Shown here: positions 6,183 through 7,525 of the stretch, one piece after another | How the letters are laid out: each line of letters starts with the position of its first letter | Numbering within the stretch: the first letter of the stretch is position 1 | From: Granulicella sp. | GTDB taxonomy: Bacteria; Acidobacteriota; Terriglobia; Terriglobales; Acidobacteriaceae | Assembly (NCBI GenBank): GCA_003133205.1 | Contig: PKWK01000352.1 | Span: 2,107-9,631 of the forward strand | Direction of reading: 5' to 3' | Length of the DNA: 7,525 nt | Position numbers and translations under genes: made by a program | Notes under the pieces: generated by a model | Database searches by the model: none | The model's input: the letters and a program-made list of their open reading frames with translations, nothing else | What the model was told of the DNA's origin: nothing

Positions 6183-7160
6183 ATGCGTCAGAAGGCCGCC
6201 CAATGCGAAGACGCGTTCGTTGATATTCAGGGCGTGCGCGTGCACTATCTGCACGCGGGTGCGGGCAGGCCGATGCTTCTGATCCACGGTCTGGTGGGGT
6301 CGTCATCCAACTGGCGAAGGAATATCGACGCGCTGGCCCAGGACAGGAGCCTCTACGCGATCGATCTCGTGAACACGGGCAAGTCTGAGCGGATCGCAGG
6401 CCTCGACGCGGGGCTCGCGGCCACGGCCGATCGGGTCGCCGCAGCGATGTACGCCCTCGGCCTCGATCAAGCTGATATCGCCGGCCACTCCCATGGCGGG
6501 GCGGTCGCGTTGATGCTTGCCGCACGCTATCCGGAGCGGGTGCGCAGCCTGATGTTGTTTGCGCCTGTCAATCCGTTCTGCTCGCTACCCGGCCCAATGA
6601 TTCGCCTTTACTCCAGCGCTCCGGGCAGGATGCTGGCAAAGTGTGCGCCCTATCTGCCCCAACGAATCCAGTTGATCGCGCTAGGGCGGATGTATGGCGA
6701 TCCTGCGCGCATCGGCAAGGGTTGCATGAAGGAATACGTCGACGGCCTGCGTGTGCCCGGGACTATTGACCACATTCTCTCAATCGTTCGCAGTTGGTTC
6801 GCCGATATGGCGTCGCTGAAGATTGCACTACCGCTGATTGCCAGTATCCCGACGCTATTGGTCTGGGGCGACCGCGACCGCGCGTTGAGCATGGCTTCGG
6901 GCGTGCGGCTCAAGAAGGAGATGACAGCATCTGAGCTGGTCGTTGTGCCCGGCGGCGGTCATGTTGTCTTCGAAGAGATGCCGGAAGACTCGAACCGCAT
7001 CATGCTCGACTGGCTACGCCGCGATCCAGTCTCCAGCACGCTCGCAGCCAGCGAACGGGGTTCTCTCGGCTCACGGTTGCGAGAGCAGGCGCTAACGGTT
7101 CCCGTCGCCGCGCGGACCAGAACGTCTGCCGCGATACAACATTTGTCTCCTGGAACTTAG
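6183..7160 (+). CDS. Alpha/beta-fold hydrolase, 325 aa, downstream of bcsC
   Basis: This is a serine hydrolase of the alpha/beta superfamily; the substrate cannot be named. The N-terminal part holds the oxyanion-hole motif HGLVGSS (35-41). The nucleophile elbow is GHSHGG with Ser103. The likely acid is Asp232 in WGDRDRAL, and the base is His260 in PGGGHVVFEEMP, so the triad is complete. Residues about 130-215 form the lid region (with RMYGDP and SWFADM). The last 45 residues, after DWLRRD, are a Ser/Ala/Arg-rich tail outside the fold. There is no signal peptide or membrane segment, so it is presumably cytoplasmic. The ATG at 6183 is chosen because the first strand follows at once; TTG 6177 and GTG 6165 are in-frame alternatives. 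A weak GAAAGAGAAA purine tract lies at 6167-6176. It starts 31 bases after bcsC and probably shares its transcript. Esterase, lipase, epoxide hydrolase-like or C-C hydrolase activity are all possible. Confidence 0.88.
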   Translation: MRQKAAQCEDAFVDIQGVRVHYLHAGAGRPMLLIHGLVGSSSNWRRNIDALAQDRSLYAIDLVNTGKSERIAGLDAGLAATADRVAAAMYALGLDQADIAGHSHGGAVALMLAARYPERVRSLMLFAPVNPFCSLPGPMIRLYSSAPGRMLAKCAPYLPQRIQLIALGRMYGDPARIGKGCMKEYVDGLRVPGTIDHILSIVRSWFADMASLKIALPLIASIPTLLVWGDRDRALSMASGVRLKKEMTASELVVVPGGGHVVFEEMPEDSNRIMLDWLRRDPVSSTLAASERGSLGSRLREQALTVPVAARTRTSAAIQHLSPGT

Positions 7161-7525
7161 AGCAGCTTTACCGGGCCTGCCAGCCCAAACGTCTCCTGAA
7201 TCCACAAACGAATCTCCGCCTGCATTAGGTCTAGCTTCGCGCCCGGTGATTCCTTAGTCCCCTGGAAAAAGTGGTCCGCCCCCCCGATCCACACTAGCCG
7301 CCTTGGCTCCGGTGCTCGCTCCCAAACGTCAGCGAGCATCTCCCGGGGGCCGAATTCGTCGTGGTCCCCACTGATGAACAGTTTTGGCACGATGCATTTC
7401 GGCAGGAAGTCGTACTTGTAGTCGCGCCCGGCGGCATGGACGGGCAGGCCCAGTCCGATCAGTCCCTTTACGCGCACATCGCCGCAGCACGCACGCAGTC
7501 CAACCTGCGAGCCGAAGGAGAAGCC
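7157..7525 (-). CDS. Second alpha/beta hydrolase, COG2945/dienelactone hydrolase-like (C-terminal 122 aa; 5' end outside window)
   Basis: On the minus strand the frame is open from the window edge to the TAA at 7159-7157. A GTG at 7477-7475 is in frame but is not the start, because coding similarity continues upstream of it. The first visible residues, GFSFGS, are a nucleophile elbow with Ser encoded at 7519-7517. Then come the acid motif FISGDHDEFGP and the base motif GGADHFF, and a C-terminal helix ending WIQETFGL. This order and the G-F-S-F-G signature resemble small predicted alpha/beta hydrolases of about 210-240 residues (COG2945), so about half is missing. The motifs differ from those of the plus-strand hydrolase next door (GHSHGG), so the two are not a recent duplication. 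Its stop overlaps the stop of that convergent gene. The substrate is unknown. Confidence 0.85.
   Translation of the reverse strand, partial: GFSFGSQVGLRACCGDVRVKGLIGLGLPVHAAGRDYKYDFLPKCIVPKLFISGDHDEFGPREMLADVWERAPEPRRLVWIGGADHFFQGTKESPGAKLDLMQAEIRLWIQETFGLAGPVKLL

Overview
The window carries the distal part of a bacterial cellulose synthesis/secretion (bcs) locus and the start of its downstream flank. It comes from a GC-rich Gram-negative (diderm) bacterium, because BcsC needs an outer membrane. The style of the proteins (long Ala/Pro-rich linkers in a very large BcsC, no bcsZ between bcsB and bcsC) makes me think of soil Acidobacteriota (Terriglobia). That is an impression from memory; no taxonomic marker gene is present.

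Layout, left to right: (1) 1-687, the C-terminal 228 codons of bcsB, ending in the C-terminal membrane anchor and a basic cytoplasmic tail. (2) 688-1000, a 313-base gap with no convincing gene but three possible hairpins and a Shine-Dalgarno-like GGGGAGG. (3) 1001-6151, bcsC, a 1716-residue outer-membrane cellulose exporter: signal peptide, short TPR block, Pro/Ala linker, long TPR block, a second linker of about 350 residues, and a C-terminal beta-barrel. (4) 6183-7160, an alpha/beta hydrolase with an intact Ser-Asp-His triad, 31 bases behind bcsC and probably co-transcribed. (5) 7157-7525 on the minus strand, the C-terminal part of a second, unrelated alpha/beta hydrolase, converging on gene 4 with the two stop codons overlapping.

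How they work together: BcsB (with BcsA, expected just upstream of the window) guides nascent beta-1,4-glucan through the periplasm. The TPR scaffold of BcsC collects it and the BcsC barrel exports it. The first hydrolase has no visible signal peptide and is presumably cytoplasmic; its link to cellulose is by position only. The minus-strand hydrolase probably belongs to a neighbouring, unrelated unit.

The points most worth a second look are the enlarged architecture of BcsC (two linkers, a 111-112 residue TPR super-repeat, a tail beyond the last barrel strand, a lone cysteine pair), the structured gap before it, and the hydrolase that follows it. I found no mobile elements, CRISPR arrays, tRNA or rRNA.
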